From Smallanthus sonchifolius (taxonomy: Eukaryota; Streptophyta; Magnoliopsida; Asterales; Asteraceae): DNA of 64,000 bases. Both the position numbers and the translations under genes were made by a program. Within the stretch, counting starts at the first letter, position 1; each line of letters begins with the position of its first letter. The stretch lies in contig CM042032.1 of the NCBI GenBank assembly GCA_023525975.1, positions 71,818,260-71,882,259 of the forward strand. Direction: 5' to 3'. This document shows, in pieces, positions 27,933 to 40,326 of the stretch. Under the pieces are notes generated by a model that was not told the DNA's origin, ran no database searches, and saw only the letters and a program-made list of their open reading frames with translations.

Positions 27933-27935
27933 TAA

Positions 27936-28484
27936 CATGTGACAACAGATAAGTCGTCCACCGATTAGACTCTCATCACCACACGGCAAGTCAAAAACGC
28001 TGTATACGAATATCATGGAGCAGTTAAATCATGTGTACTTGCAAAATTTACCATGTCTACACTAACCATCCTCTCACTTTTTGTATAATATATAAAATAT
28101 GGACTAGAAGATTTAAATAAAAGGTAGAAGTGACTTTATCAATTCAGTATTTAATTAGACACTTAGTTTAATAAAAACCTTTAAATAATCTTTAAAGAAT
28201 TACTACAAACATGTGTATTACTTGTCGAAAAAAAATCTCACTTTTTCGTTTAAAGCGTTAAGTTTTTTCTAGAGTAAATATTTTCAAGTGGTGGAATATT
28301 CCCTGTCAACAAATGAATGAATGCCACGTCAGTGGAAACCCTACTGACCTAACCATTGTAATTCACAAGTTATTTTAAACAAACTTCCACCATTTTACCC
28401 CAAACACAACATAACTACAGACCCATAACACCAAAATAAAGCCAAACAACGGCTTAACATTAACCATATGCCAAATAAACAGAA
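27936..28484 (-). other. 3' flank and probable 3' UTR of the RGLG gene
   Basis: No other gene is recognised. The part nearest the stop codon (28380-28484) is the likely 3' UTR. Confidence 0.4.
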
Positions 28485-31400
28485 TTAGTACAGCTTTATT
28501 CTCGTTTCAATCGATTTTCTGCAAATCGGGCAAGACTCGAGAGTTTGTCCACACTCGCAGCATGTCTGCAAAATGCCATTACAACGGTTGGAATTTAAAA
28601 CTTTATATAAATGCAGTAGACTTAGAATAGTAAAGTTACCTGGTGACCACAGCCAAAGGCCATGTCCTTTGGATCAGTAAGGCAAATGGGGCATACCTGC
28701 AGCCCGTCTCAAAATGTGAGATCAACGCAAGGACAAATCGAATATAACCGCAGAAATCATACGTGACAAATATCAAATGACAAAATATATAAGGGTGCTT
28801 TTTTTATTTATTTCATTTTAATTTCATAAATGACTAATCTATACCTAATAAATAAGTAACTGGTTGCGTCACGTGTCACGATTCTGTGAGCCCAAGATTC
28901 TTTTTCCCGCTTATTTTTTCTTCATTACTAACTATTTAATATTTCCTCTATTCAACTCGTGTAAAACACGTGTTTCTAACCTAGTATAATTAATATGGTT
29001 AAACAAACAATTACTAGCATACTGATACTATTTTTTTATAAAACAATGTAGGAGATTATAAACACTCGTGTACAATTTGGCTTCAATTTTAAACGTACGG
29101 GTCCATTCCCCTTTTTAGCTAAAATGATTTCACCTATTGAGCCTGTTAGCAATAAAATGTAAGCACAAAAGTCAGATACAATTGGAGGCAGAAGTGGCGA
29201 TTTCAACCCAGTTAGTTATGGGTGGGTTGATTTGGGTCAAGTTTTAACTCAAATGGGTAAATTAGAAGGATGTAACTAGAAAGGAAAAGGAGGCGACAGG
29301 TTCAACCCGTTTACTTATAAGTGGGTCGATCAGGTAATGTTTTACATTTAACGGGTCAAACAGGTAAAATTAACAGGATGAGCTAAACAAGGTAATGGAT
29401 CATTCTATTCAAAAAGTTATATTAGTATAGAAAAATTTTGAAATAATATAACTTCTGTAATCATATTTGAACCTTATTTATTAATAAAAAAGCTTAAAAT
29501 TCTCAGGAAAAAAGTGTTCCCGAGGACCTGCACCAAAATTCACATGCTTTTTACCCGAACCCGTTTTAGCCTGTTACACAAACCGCCCAATTGACCACAC
29601 AAACTGGAGGTATGTACTGTTTAAATTGATGCTATGCAGAGAAGAGTAGATCTTGTGCAGTCTAAAGTGCAGGATTGTGCAACCAAGTGGTAAAAGAAGT
29701 ATTCAGATGTACCTGATTGTCATATGTAGAACTTGGAACATGTGGAGCCGTGCTCTGAGAACTAGTTTGATGATATGAGGGAGCAAGGCTACTTTGGCTG
29801 TAAGTAGATTGTGAGCTCTTACTTGAATTCGATGGTTTTGAGTGGCTAAAAGAGGATGCACTATGATTGGGAGGAGGAAGGGCAACCCTGTATGGAGAAA
29901 CTCCTTTCTGTCTACTATAAATAAAAAAAAAAAAAAAAAACAAAGCCAAATACGTCAAATGTATACATGGGCTATTTATATAAAAGATTATAACTTTGGA
30001 AAAAAATTGTTCGAGGTCAACCGAATCCGGTCCAACCCGTTTTGACACGTCACCCAACCCACCCACTTTGCCACTACTATAGTTACGCATAGAAGTCAGC
30101 TATAGGGGTAGGGGTGGTTACCCTAGTATATTCAGTTCAATTGTTGCTTTATATTGAGTAGGAATCTCCATCAAAGCTGAAAGAGCAAACTCCGTCTCTT
30201 TTCGAGTTGGAGGCACATTCTTGGACCTGATTTCTGTGAAATTGACAAACTAACATGCAAAGATAAAAAAAAGAATTAAAACATATTCCTATAATCAGGT
30301 ATAATTATTGTAATCCCAAATGCTAACACCCATGGAAAATAATATTGAATGTAGCACTAATGCTAACCTGGAAATTATCAAAGTCGCGAGTGGGGATATT
30401 ATCATCAAATTCTCTCATCATATCCCAAGGCCCATCTCCAACTCCAACTAAAACGATAGAGAGTGGAAGCTTGCTATAAATAAAAGGGGAGATTATATTT
30501 CATTGGGAGCACACAGAAACATCTTTATATGTAAAATATAATTTGTACAGAAGTTTTCAGACGATCACCTTGCTTGAACTATGGCATCTATAGTTCTCTG
30601 CTCTTGTGGACTGAACTGACCAGGCTCGGTATCAACACTTCTTGTTACCTGCACAACAATATAATTAGAGACTAATAGGTCAAAAACGTTCCTGGTTGAA
30701 ATGGGTCATTTTTTAGAACAAGTTAACATGGTCCGGTTCACAATTTTATTCTCCATTTCTTCAAAAACTTGATACAAATAATGAATAAGTTAAGTATAAC
30801 TACAAAACCGATATTATTACAATAACAATTTAAATTTCTTTTAACAAAATAATTTAGGAGGCCGTATGCATTTAAAATAGACTTTGGGCGACAATCAACC
30901 GAATAAGTATTTTGTAATTGCATCCATAGCGATTCAACTTTTATGAAAATTATTCAAAACTATAATAATTATCAAATTATCATTAACAGATATGGCAGCG
31001 CATGCCCATCACACTCCACCGGTATAAATTGCCAAATAGATGCTCAGCTTTAGAAGATCAACCTATCAACATTCATAAAAAACCAAAGGAACTCATATTG
31101 ACCAGAGTATAAAACTACCTGCCCATCTGCAATAATTAATAACACATGATACTGGCCCCCGCTTTGCTCAACGATAGTCATAGCTTGTTCAATGACAGGG
31201 GCAAATGATGTCGGTCCTGTAGCAGCATGCAGAAAAACATAAGAGATTCAAAGAACCACTCGCTAAAGTTTGCATAGAAAGCATTATAAAAATTAAAACA
31301 TTAGTGTATATTTCAGACCTGCAAGCTTTAGATGAGGGACAATTTCCCTATACCTACTCAATACTTCTTCAAAGCCATTGCAAAACCTTTCTTCTGGAAA

Positions 31401-32453
31401 AAAGCTAAAAACCTCTTGATCATGTGTTGATGCTGCCAGTTGGTAAAATGTAAGATTCACAAACCCGTATTCATTAAAGACTAAATTAAATTTTTGTCCT
31501 TTTATGTTTAGGGGAAATTATGGAATGGGTCGTTTCGAAAAAAAATTACACTCAGTGTCCTTTTTTCCAAAAACTTATTATGGATTAGGTCCTTTTCACT
31601 AACAGAGTTACTTTCTGTTAATTTTTTTGAGAAATGACCAAAATACCATTACGTTAAAAATGAAAAAAAATATATATAATATAAAATAGATGGACCTACT
31701 TTTCACATTAAATTATCACTATAAACAAGAACTACCAGCTTAAGAACTATACCATCTCCAAAGCCGAAACATGGAATCAAGTTATCCTCATCAAAGGAAG
31801 CTAACGTTTTCCCAATAATAGTTATTGCTTGCTCGTACGGATTCAAACCATCTCCAATATGATGCAAACTTCTTCTGTTGAAAGACCTTGAACCTATTTT
31901 GGCAAATAAACAGTTAACATGCTCCCTTTTCAATATCATGACATAGGAAAAAAAAACTTGATACTAAAGTTACCAGTCCATTCGTTGCTCTTCGTGAAGT
32001 CAATACCAACAATAAGGTTAGAAGACTCGAGCCCCGCGTGAGCAAGAGCTTCAGTCACCTGCACAAAAAAGTAAAGTCATCATTGATCATCCTACTTACA
32101 CCAGAACTTTCTAACTTACAAGAAAACAATCCATACAATTCTACCTGTTCCAATGAACTATAATTATCCGCAATCCTTGAATACCTCCGGTCAAGCTTCT
32201 TCTGCGGTCTAGACGGAGCAGGAGCAGGAGCAGGAGCAGGTGCAGGCGCAGGAACAGGAGCAGGTGCATGATAGTGTTGTGGATAAGCAGGATAAGCCTC
32301 CTGCACAGGATAATTCTGAATGTTTTCCGGTGGATACGAATACGATTGTTGAGGCATGCTGCCATACTGGCTTCCAACAAAAGACGGTGGCGATTGAAAC
32401 GACGGTGACTGCCGGTAACTCCGACGCTCCTCTCTTGAACTTTTGCCCCCCAT
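28485..32453 (-). CDS. RGLG: RGLG-type copine/RING E3 ubiquitin ligase
   Basis: Eleven coding exons (high to low): 32453-32145, 32058-31974, 31893-31753, 31432-31319, 31216-31119, 30648-30569, 30473-30368, 30249-30122, 29914-29713, 28696-28640 and 28565-28485, in frame throughout, 466 residues, close to Arabidopsis RGLG2. The start MGGKSS carries Gly2 for likely N-myristoylation, so plasma-membrane attachment is expected. Residues 10-95 are a Pro/Gln/Tyr-rich tail with a PAPAPAP run. A copine/vWA domain begins near residue 118 (LIVGIDFTKS, metal-site Asp123/Thr125/Ser127) and includes LVGVGDGPWDMM. The C-terminal RING (423-455) has C-x2-C...C-x-H-x2-C-x2-C...C-x2-C. RGLG ligases make Lys63-type chains and act in auxin and abscisic-acid responses (known for the family). 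The last long intron (28697-29712) holds a 147-bp Helitron. Confidence 0.95.
28838..28984 (+). mobile_element. Very short Helitron in an RGLG intron
   Basis: Starts TCTATACCTAATAAATAAGT after an A and ends CTAG before a T. A CGTGTAAAACACG hairpin lies about 14 bases before the end. At 147 bp it is little more than the two Helitron termini. Confidence 0.8.
32206..32265. repeat. Coding GCAGGAGCAG repeat (Pro-Ala run of RGLG)
   Basis: Six-base repeats (GGAGCA) in RGLG exon 1 encode the Pro-Ala alternation. Length variation between plants would be expected. Confidence 0.85.
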
Positions 32454-33140
32454 CAAATCCAATTAAAAACAAAATCAAACTCAATTTGTCTGCAAAATTA
32501 CAATACAATCTTCCTTGAAACAACTTTCAAAAACAATTGATAATGCAAATGTGAAACCCTAATTATCCATATAAAACACCTAAATTACAGTAAAACCAGA
32601 AATGAGCAGCCAACAGAATAGAAAGTTATCCTAAAAGCTACAAGATGACGAATATTTTGGCTGCCGTACGCATTCACGAGAGTAAAACACTGCTGTAATT
32701 CATGAACCCTAGCTTACAGACTAAGTTATCGTCTGCAATTATTATTTCGTGTACGACTACAAATCTCCTAATTTACTTTTACATAAAAGAAGATAACAAA
32801 TTAACAACATTCTACAGAAAATCTGCTGATTAATCGGTTTTTCATAGACGTACGTCAAGCTACCAATCAAAAATCAATTCCGATTAAGCTGAGTTTACAA
32901 ATATCATCAAAATTCTGCAAATTCGATCAGGAAACGATCGATTTGGACGCCATTGATGTTCGCAACTTGACCTCACTGGATTTGAGTGTAATCGGCAAAT
33001 TCAAATGGAAATATGATACGAGAGAATTACAGTAACGAATGTAAATGATTACGAACCTTGATTATGTTAAGCTAAACAGCATAATTTGCGGCACACAATT
33101 GCTTTTCTCAAATCATCGATGGTGGATTCCCATGAAGGCA
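32454..33140 (-). promoter_or_regulatory. 5' UTR and upstream region of RGLG
   Basis: An upstream UTR intron is possible: AAG|GTTCGTAATC on the minus strand at about 33055 is a candidate donor, but the acceptor could not be chosen. No other gene lies here. Confidence 0.35.
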
Positions 33141-34921
33141 ACAGTCGTGATTTGATCAATTATTTGACTCGCTTTTGAAGTCTTTGTTTGATTGAAATGT
33201 CCACACAAGTCTACCTAATTTATTTCTTAATTTACTTTTTATTTAATAATTATACACTTAGGAGTAATTTTATCTCCATGTTGTGACGGTTCGATTTCAT
33301 GTCGTAACAGTATATCCGGAAATCAATAAAAAAGTTACGTTGTTGTAAAAATGAGCGTAAACACGAATAAAATATTACTTCGTTGTAAAAATGAGCGTAA
33401 ACACGAAAGTGTATTTAAAATAAAGTAAAAATGTATCGTATTTAACTCGGCTTGGTTTTGAATAAAAATTTACGTCGAAAAGTAGATCAGCTCGGTTCTG
33501 GAAAAAATGAATACCGTAATATAGATAAAAATAAGCACGTTGTAACACTGTATTCGGAGCGAATGAAAACACATTTTAAAAAGTTATAATAGAAAACAAA
33601 GTATGTGTAAAATTAATTATAAATAATAAAAATATTAAAATAAAAAATATTTCGTGGCCAAAGTTGGTGTTTCATTTTGAACGTGGTAAATTTGTAAAAA
33701 GAGATAAGTATACTATTCCCATGTTTGATAAATGTATTATATAATATAATACTATGCATAATACGCGTCTCATTTTATATATCGTTCTAAACTTATAAAA
33801 TATTACATTTATATAGTAAGGTGGATTTTGATGATACAAATTATGACTTTTAGCCCGATAATAATCTACTAACTATTTGACTAACGACATTTTTAACTTT
33901 CACATTCGTTGTAAAGAAAGATATCACTCAATAATTATCATAGATTTATACTTTACAAGCAAAATTAAGTGTAAATTTATGATGGTTATGCGAGTGGGGT
34001 TGTCCATGGTTACGAAAGTGAAATTTTTTAGAGTGTTATTGATCAAATTATCAGTATGAATTCTTAAAAGTTAAGTTGTTCTATTTATATAAAACATAAG
34101 TTTCTGACAAATAATATATAATGCTTTTAAAGTATGATTTAGACGAGTCTAAAATTATAGGAAACATGATGACAAAAGGGTAGAATATAGAGTTTTAGTG
34201 TTTTATATTAATTTAGCTATGGAAGGAATAAAATTGAAGGGTACAATGAATTTGGATTTAAACACCTGAATATTAGGTATGGGTAGGGTTTATACATCTA
34301 AGCTATTTGTTATTTTTTGATTTCTTTGAAAAGTTTAATTTGTGAAAGCAATTATAAAATTATATCATTTAAAAAATAAGTTAATTGATAAATAAATAAC
34401 TTTTATGTGATATAAGTATGTAAATAATATTTTAACAATTTTGATTCTTCTAATTTTTTTATTTGATATTTAACTTATGTTATTTAAATTTGTCGCCTCT
34501 AGTTAATTATAATATAAATAACAAAATTTATTTATTTTTATTTAAAGCACTATACTTGTAAAAATCACATAATAAAAACTTTAAATATGAAATGCTTCTA
34601 TTGTACATATCTCCTTTGTTCATCATTTATGTTTGATAAATCATTAAATTAGGATAAAAGTAATTTTGTTTGTATGTTTATAAAAATAATATCAATCATT
34701 ATTCTAATAAATGATTTCAAAGAATGTCACATGTAATCATCATATTTTTTCTTATCAAAATTTTCTTGTTTTCCCTAATTTAAGTAAGCTTGAATTTTGA
34801 AATCTAATTATGTTAATGTTTTTTTTTTCAAAAAAAATAATATAAAATTTGAATGCTAATTATTACTTCATTAAGGAAACAAAGAATTTTTTTTATTGTT
34901 TTAGTTTTTTATATATACATA

Positions 34922-34959
<38 letters not shown>

Positions 34960-35191
34960 AAGGTGGTGATGGATTTAAACAACTGATAGTTGATAAAGAC
35001 GATAAAATTATAAACAAAACAACAAATGTCGTGTACAAAGAATTATTTAGAAATTTATTGATTGTAATTGTACTTTTATTTTTTTATTGATGTACCCATT
35101 AAAAATACTTCATTTATATAAATTTTTGTACACATTCTAAAATGATATAATTTCTATTTTACACATTATTTTAAATTTTTGTACACATTAT
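33141..35191. other. AT-rich intergenic DNA
   Basis: No gene is seen. A 27-bp sequence around GTAAAAATGAGCGTAAACAC is repeated at 33346 and 33385. A (TG)n(TA)n microsatellite lies at 34922-34960. Confidence 0.5.
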
Positions 35192-35592
35192 TGTATATGG
35201 TTAGATTCAAATAAGAACTCATAAATACTTGAGAATTCGCGAGAACTCGTCAAAAAACCAATTACCACTTTTTTGTTTTCACTATCTTTATTATTAAAAT
35301 ATAACATAAAAAATAATTTATCTCTTCAATTAATTCATCCCTTCTCTCTAAATTATCCTTAAAAAAATTTATATACATGTGTAAATGATAACCACTTACA
35401 CATGTGTAAGTGGTAAACTTACACAAGTGTATATTTTTTTTAATATATGAAGACATGTAAATTTACATATATAAATTCATTTTTTTATGTTATATTCTAA
35501 CAATAAAAATAGTAAAAACAAAAAAAATGGTTTTAATTGGATTTTTGACGAGTTCTCAAAATATTTAGGAGTTCTTAAATGATCCATTTCCT
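35192..35592. mobile_element. TIR element, copy 2 of the GAACTCGACAAAAAACCAA family
   Basis: Left TATGGTTAGATTCAAATAAG and right complement GGAAATGGATCATTTAAGAA are imperfect TIRs. AACTCGTCAAAAAACCAAT recurs inverted further in. The interior ACACATGTGTAAGTGGTAAA matches the copy at 26155-26540. Confidence 0.8.
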
Positions 35593-35653
35593 TATTGTAT
35601 ATTCATTTTTTTCTATTAAATAACCCTATGTAATACATGGGTATATAACCTAG
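35593..35653 (+). mobile_element. 3' end of a Helitron
   Basis: CCCTATGTAATACATGGG forms a hairpin eleven bases before CTAG (35650-35653), which is followed by T. The matching 5' end was not located upstream, possibly because later insertions separated it. Confidence 0.55.
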
Positions 35654-36160
35654 TTTATATAATATGTCGCTTAGAGCTGGACTTTTCAAACAAACAATGA
35701 AGATTAAGGGTGTTCAAATTCGCATATTCGAAATTTTCGGATAGTGAAACGGATATCCGAAACAATTAAAATAATAAAAAGTTAAATTAATTATATAAAT
35801 ATAATATTTCAGATATCTGGATTTTTGGATAATTCGGGTTCGAAATTTTGGATTTTTTATGTGGATATTCGGATTCAGATTTTTTTTAAACACCCCTGAT
35901 AAAGATATAAACATGATGCTATTTTAAAAGAAAACGAAGGATAAATATTAAATTATTAGTTGCAAACCATATTGTTTCAAAACAATAGTGTCATTTTCAT
36001 GATGTATTAATTTATTAGTTGCAAACCATATTGTTCAAAACAACGCAAGTCATTTTCATTATAACGTCTACGTCAGCTTAATGGATATAAATATCAATTA
36101 ATATTTATTAACTACTTATTAATTACCAAATTCCTTTAACTCAAAAAATGTCACTATTCA
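35654..36160. other. AT-rich intergenic DNA
   Basis: No gene is seen. ATTAGTTGCAAACCATATTG is repeated at 35956 and 36012, a short tandem duplication of about 57 bp. CGGATATCCGAA-type words at 35735-35880 form a small inverted repeat typical of hAT MITEs. Confidence 0.45.
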
Positions 36161-36330
36161 TAAATGTACAAGTGCTTAATGCATTATATACAAGTCTTCA
36201 ATGCACAAGAAAAAAAAATATTAATTTATTTGTTTTTATGTATAAGTGCTCAATGCACTATGTACAAGCCTTCAATGCACAAGGAAAAAATAAAAAAAAA
36301 TAATAAAAATATTCATTTATTTGTTTTTAC
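36160..36330. repeat. Tandem duplication of about 75 bp
   Basis: The order AAGTGCTYAATGCA, TACAAGYCTTCAATGCACAA, ATTTATTTGTTTTT occurs twice in a row (36169-36240 and 36244-36330). Confidence 0.8.
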
Positions 36331-36387
36331 ACGTAATTTTTTTTATATATTTTCATTTTCAACCTTTATACTATATATAATATACGC

Positions 36388-36890
36388 TTTTAGTCCGTTT
36401 CATTTTCTATTAATTTCGTTTTCCTTTGATAACTTTCGTTCGTTTATTTTTTTTTAGAATACAAAGTGCGCGGCTGTTTTTAGTTTTTTTATTCCAATGT
36501 TCCGATATAATTTTTTTAGCCGTTACCGTTGTGGTACCGTGACGATTCGAACATATTATGAGCGAACAACATCATTGTTGGTATTGATATTATCGGAACC
36601 CATATCGGTAGCTTTTAGTCCGTTTCATTTTCTATTAATTTCGTTTCTCTTTAATAACTTTCATTCGTTAATTTTTTTTTAGAATACAGAGTGCGCGGTT
36701 GTTCTTAGTTTTTTTTTTCAATGTTCCGATATAATTTTTTTTAAAAACGAAGTTGTATTCAAAATGGAGTTTCTTCGTATCGTTGTGTATAGCGAGTGTC
36801 GTTACCGTTGTGGTACCGTGACGATTCGAACATATTATGAGCGAACAACATCATTGTTGGTATTGATATTATCGGAACCCGTATTGGTAT
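36388..36890. repeat. Tandem duplication of about 220 bp
   Basis: CTTTTAGTCCGTTTCATTTT starts both copies (36388 and 36609). Both go through AGAATACARAGTGCGCGG, CAATGTTCCGATATAATTTT and GTTACCGTTGTGGTACCGTG to ATTGATATTATCGGAACCC. The second copy has about 60 extra bases before the GTTACCG block. It appears to lie within a Helitron ending at 37064. Confidence 0.9.
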
Positions 36891-37064
36891 TCGATTTTAT
36901 GGTTTTCCATGATCCGAACCGGTAAGTTTTTATTTTGTTTTTTTCCTTTTTATTATTTAGTTTTATGTTTTTTTTATTACCATTATTTTTATCGTTACGT
37001 CTTATTTAAATTTTAATAACGATGAACACGACACCCGCTGCAAAGCGCGGGTATGACCATCTAG
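36891..37064 (+). mobile_element. 3' terminal part of a Helitron
   Basis: ACCCGCTGCAAAGCGCGGGT (37033-37052) is a strong hairpin, followed by CTAG (37061-37064) and T. This is the textbook plant Helitron 3' end. The 5' end is unclear but probably lies left of the tandem duplication at 36388. Confidence 0.75.
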
Positions 37065-37107
37065 TTATATTTAAATTGCAAGTATATTATACATATCTAT
37101 ATCCATA

Positions 37108-37541
37108 TCCATACTATATAATAAATAAAAGTTTTTTCATACCACGCGTCACCTCCATATTTATTCTTATCATTTTTTTCCGTCTCTCTCTCTTATTAAA
37201 TGCAACTCTATCTTTTAATGATAATATATTTTTAAAGAAAATACTAATTATACTAATAAAACACATTTATTTTAAATTATCCCTTATTATAGAAACTTTG
37301 AAATCTGATTATGTAACTTTTATTTTCAATCAAATAGTAAATTAAAGTCAAATTACATTAAATAGTAATTAACGTATTTTTGAAACCCAGTTATATATTA
37401 ATTTTTAAATATTTTGAATTTTGTTTTCTATCCTTAGTATATGTAATATATTTTTACACCTGTAAAATATATACATAAAGATTTAAGAATTTTATGTATT
37501 GATATTTTTCACCCCGTATGTAAACACAGGTTCTAAGCTAG
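37108..37541 (+). mobile_element. Non-autonomous Helitron
   Basis: Starts TCCATACTATATAATAAATA after an A and ends CTAG before a T, 434 bp. The subterminal hairpin (CCCGTATGTAAACACAGG) is weak. It aligns along its length with 38321-38759, including AATTTTTAAATATTTTGAA and ATCCTTAGTATATGTAATAT stretches. Confidence 0.85.
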
Positions 37542-37667
37542 TATATACTATTCAAACGATTGCCCATCATGAGTAACTCGCCCTAATCAGAGACCGCCAA
37601 ATGATGATTTTTTAGTTAATTTTTTTTCACATTTAGATTTAATTTAAATACGCCTCAATTAAATGTT

Positions 37668-37800
37668 AAGAACAAAAGAACTTCTAGCCGAGTGGTATGC
37701 GCATCACTTGCCAAGACAATCCACCCGTTCAAGCCACCCCTAACCCAACCCAAGCGGTTCAACTCCCTTTTTTCTTTTTGGCTTTTTTTTTATTTGTTTG
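37668..37800 (+). mobile_element. tRNA-derived SINE
   Basis: TAGCCGAGTGG (37688-37698) is a perfect polymerase III A box and CGTTCAAGCC about 38 bases later fits a B box. The spacing and the flanking sequence look like a tRNA-Ser/Leu-derived head, followed by a T-rich tail. No tRNA fold can be completed, so it is a SINE and not a tRNA gene. Confidence 0.6.
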
Positions 37801-38320
37801 GGTTTTTTTTAGTTTATTTTTTTTCATCTTCATGATTATTTTTTTGGGTTTAATTTTTTTAGTTTAAGTTTTCTTTTACTTTAGTTTTTTGATTGGTTTT
37901 TTTAACTTTCTATTTGTTTTTTTTGTAAGTTATACACATTTACTTTAAGTTATTTTTATTTCCATTACGTCTTTCTATGTTTTCATATAAATTTTATTCA
38001 AAATCGACCAGCCGCGAAGCACGGGTAACTACCCACCAGTATCAATTACTACATAACATGGAATTCCTCTTGTTAAATAAAAACTAGTGTAATATGTTAG
38101 AATTTATTTAATTACATGGCGTTGTGACCATTTATTATGTTATTTTAATTATTAAGTTGTAAGGGTGGTGACCAATAAACCTTTTATATATAGGTCGATA
38201 CAATTATTAATTTATTGATAAAAGTTTTATGATCCCTGACAATATTTTGATAGACAATAGTCACAATATTGCCTTTTGTGAATCTACAAATATGGAGGTT
38301 TATCCGCTAATTCATCTGAA
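37801..38320. other. T-rich intergenic DNA with a degraded Helitron-like end
   Basis: AGCCGCGAAGCACGGGT at 38011-38027, followed by CCACCAGT, looks like a Helitron 3' hairpin whose CTRR end has mutated. No gene is seen. Confidence 0.4.
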
Positions 38321-38759
38321 TCTATACTATATAATAAATAAAGGTTTTTTAATGTCATATGTCGTCTCTATATTCATTCTCATCATTTTTTTCTCGCTTC
38401 TCTCTCTTATTTAATGCACTTCTATTTTTAATAATAATATATATTTAAAGAAAAATATTAATTATACTAATAAAACATATTTATTTTAAATTATCTTTTA
38501 TTATAAGAAACTTTGAAATTTAATTATTTAACTTTTATTTTAATCAAATAGTAAATGAAAGTCAAATTACATTAAACAATAATTAACGTATTTTCAAAAA
38601 CACAATTATATATTAATTTTTACATATTTTGAGATTGTTTCTATCCTTAGTATATATAATATACTTTTACACCTGTAAAATATATACACAAAGATTTAAA
38701 AATTTTATATATTGATATTTTTCAGTTTTCACCGTGTGTAGACACGGGATCTAAACTAG
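38321..38759 (+). mobile_element. Non-autonomous Helitron
   Basis: Starts TCTATACTATATAATAAATA after an A, ends CTAG before a T, with a hairpin CCGTGTGTAGACACGG twelve bases before the end. It is 439 bp and the clearest member of the family in this window. Confidence 0.9.
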
Positions 38760-38989
38760 TGTCCAATTAAAGTTGACTCTAACTTGAAGATTATTTATTA
38801 CCAAGGATTAATTGAAACAGTTTATGACTGGTTTGCACTCGCCTATAACACGTCCTGAATTTTTATATTTTTTGCAACTCTAGAGGAGTAGAGGTGAAAA
38901 TTTCAACCAATTTTGTTAAACCAGAAGAGTAGAGTAAAAGGAAACGTGTCAAAAGGTTCAGAATAAGTGTATCCAGAAGTATAAACCCT

Positions 38990-39680
38990 CTTACGTCGCC
39001 TTATTAAAATAAGTTAAGAGGGTGTTTGAGATTGCTTATTTAACTCAAAAAGTGTTTTTTTTTTGTCAAAAGTGTTTATTGACTTATAACTTTTTCAAAA
39101 GGAGTTTTTAAAAAAGGGTTTGGATTAGCTTTTGTGGTGAGAAAAGTCAATAAGTCAATAAGTTGTTTTTTAAAAAATGTTTGACTTAGCTTATTCATTT
39201 AAATGACCAAAAAATACATTCTTTTTATTTAAAACCATTTTCTACTTTGAGGGTGTTTGTGATTGCTTATTTACATATACTATGATATACTTAACAATTT
39301 TTTTTGTACAAAAATTATAATTTAAAAAAAATAATAAAATATATAGGGTAAAAGGGTGGATCGGCGGTGGTCGCCGGCGGTGAGAACAGGCGTGGTGGTG
39401 GATCGGCGAGGGTTGGAGTCGACGATTGGGGAGTGGTTATTATTAGATTATGATTATTTGATATTTGGGGTAAAAGGGTGAGGTAGATTGGTAATGTGAT
39501 TCTTAAAAAGCCAAAAGGAGTTTAAAAATCCAGGTTTTTGTGCCTTTTGGAAAATAACTTTTTATCATTTTCAAAAAACCAAAATAAAAAGTGGTTTTGT
39601 GTTTGTCAAACACTTTTTTAACTTATTGGCTTTTTGAAAAAACCAATAAGTCAATAAGTAATTATTTTTCAAACTTATCT
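38990..39680. mobile_element. Inverted-repeat elements of the GAGGGTGTTTG family (possibly nested)
   Basis: GAGGGTGTTTGAGATTGCTT at 39008 and GAGGGTGTTTGTGATTGCTT at 39248 are two left ends. Sequence near 39600-39670 (GTTTGTCAAACACTTTTTTA, CCAATAAGTCAATAAGT) complements the inner part of the first. Exact borders and any target duplications could not be fixed. Confidence 0.5.
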
Positions 39681-39704
39681 CTATCGATTCGAGCTCTATT
39701 TCTA

Positions 39705-39822
39705 AAGGCACAAAAATAATAAACGAGCCGGCTTGGGTCGATTCGAGCTCTATTTCTAAAGCCCGGGCTCGGCTCGTGGGTAGTTTTTCAAGCTTGAGTT
39801 TGGCTCGGGCTTGACTCGTTTA

Positions 39823-39854
<32 letters not shown>

Positions 39855-40181
39855 TTGTAATTATTTTTGTACAAATTTTATTATAATTTTTACATATAAC
39901 GTATTATATGTTATTTAATTATTTTATCATAATTTTATATATTCTAATTATTACTTTATAAATATATATTTAATATATTAATTAAAAAATTATAAAAATA
40001 ATAGGCTCGTTTAGGCTCGCGAGCCGGCTCAAGCCCGATAAGTGAAGCTCGGGCTCGGGCTCGTTTATTAAACAAACTTATTTTTAGGCTCGAGCTCGTT
40101 TAAGCTCGGCTCGATTCGAGTTTTTAGAGAGCCGATCTTGAGTAGCTCGCGAGCCGGCTTGGCTCGTTTACACCTCTAGCT
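39705..40181. mobile_element. hAT-like MITE of the GAGGTGTAAACGAGCC family
   Basis: The right end GGCTTGGCTCGTTTACACCTCTA and left words AACGAGCCGGCTTGG are inverted. The subterminal parts are full of GCTCG/CGAGC repeats around an AT-rich core. TCGATTCGAGCTCTATTTCT is duplicated at 39685 and 39741, so the left border is blurred. Confidence 0.6.
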
Positions 40182-40326
40182 AGGATATCGAATTTTGGCA
40201 TTGTCAAAACAGATTAGGTCCGGATATCAATTTTGGCACGGGTCAAAACAGTTAGGCCAGGATATCGATTTTGACATAGGTCAAAACAGATTATGTTAAG
40301 AATGGATCGACAGATGAGCTTGTTCC

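Noticed and set aside
32209..32523. Frames opposite or shifted against RGLG exon 1, including a Cys-rich one
   Set aside because: They are shadows of the GGAGCA repeat that codes for the Pro-Ala run. The RGLG frame is supported by splicing and family match.
37688..37735. Possible tRNA gene
   Set aside because: The A and B boxes are good, but no acceptor stem or anticodon arm can be folded, so a SINE is the better reading.
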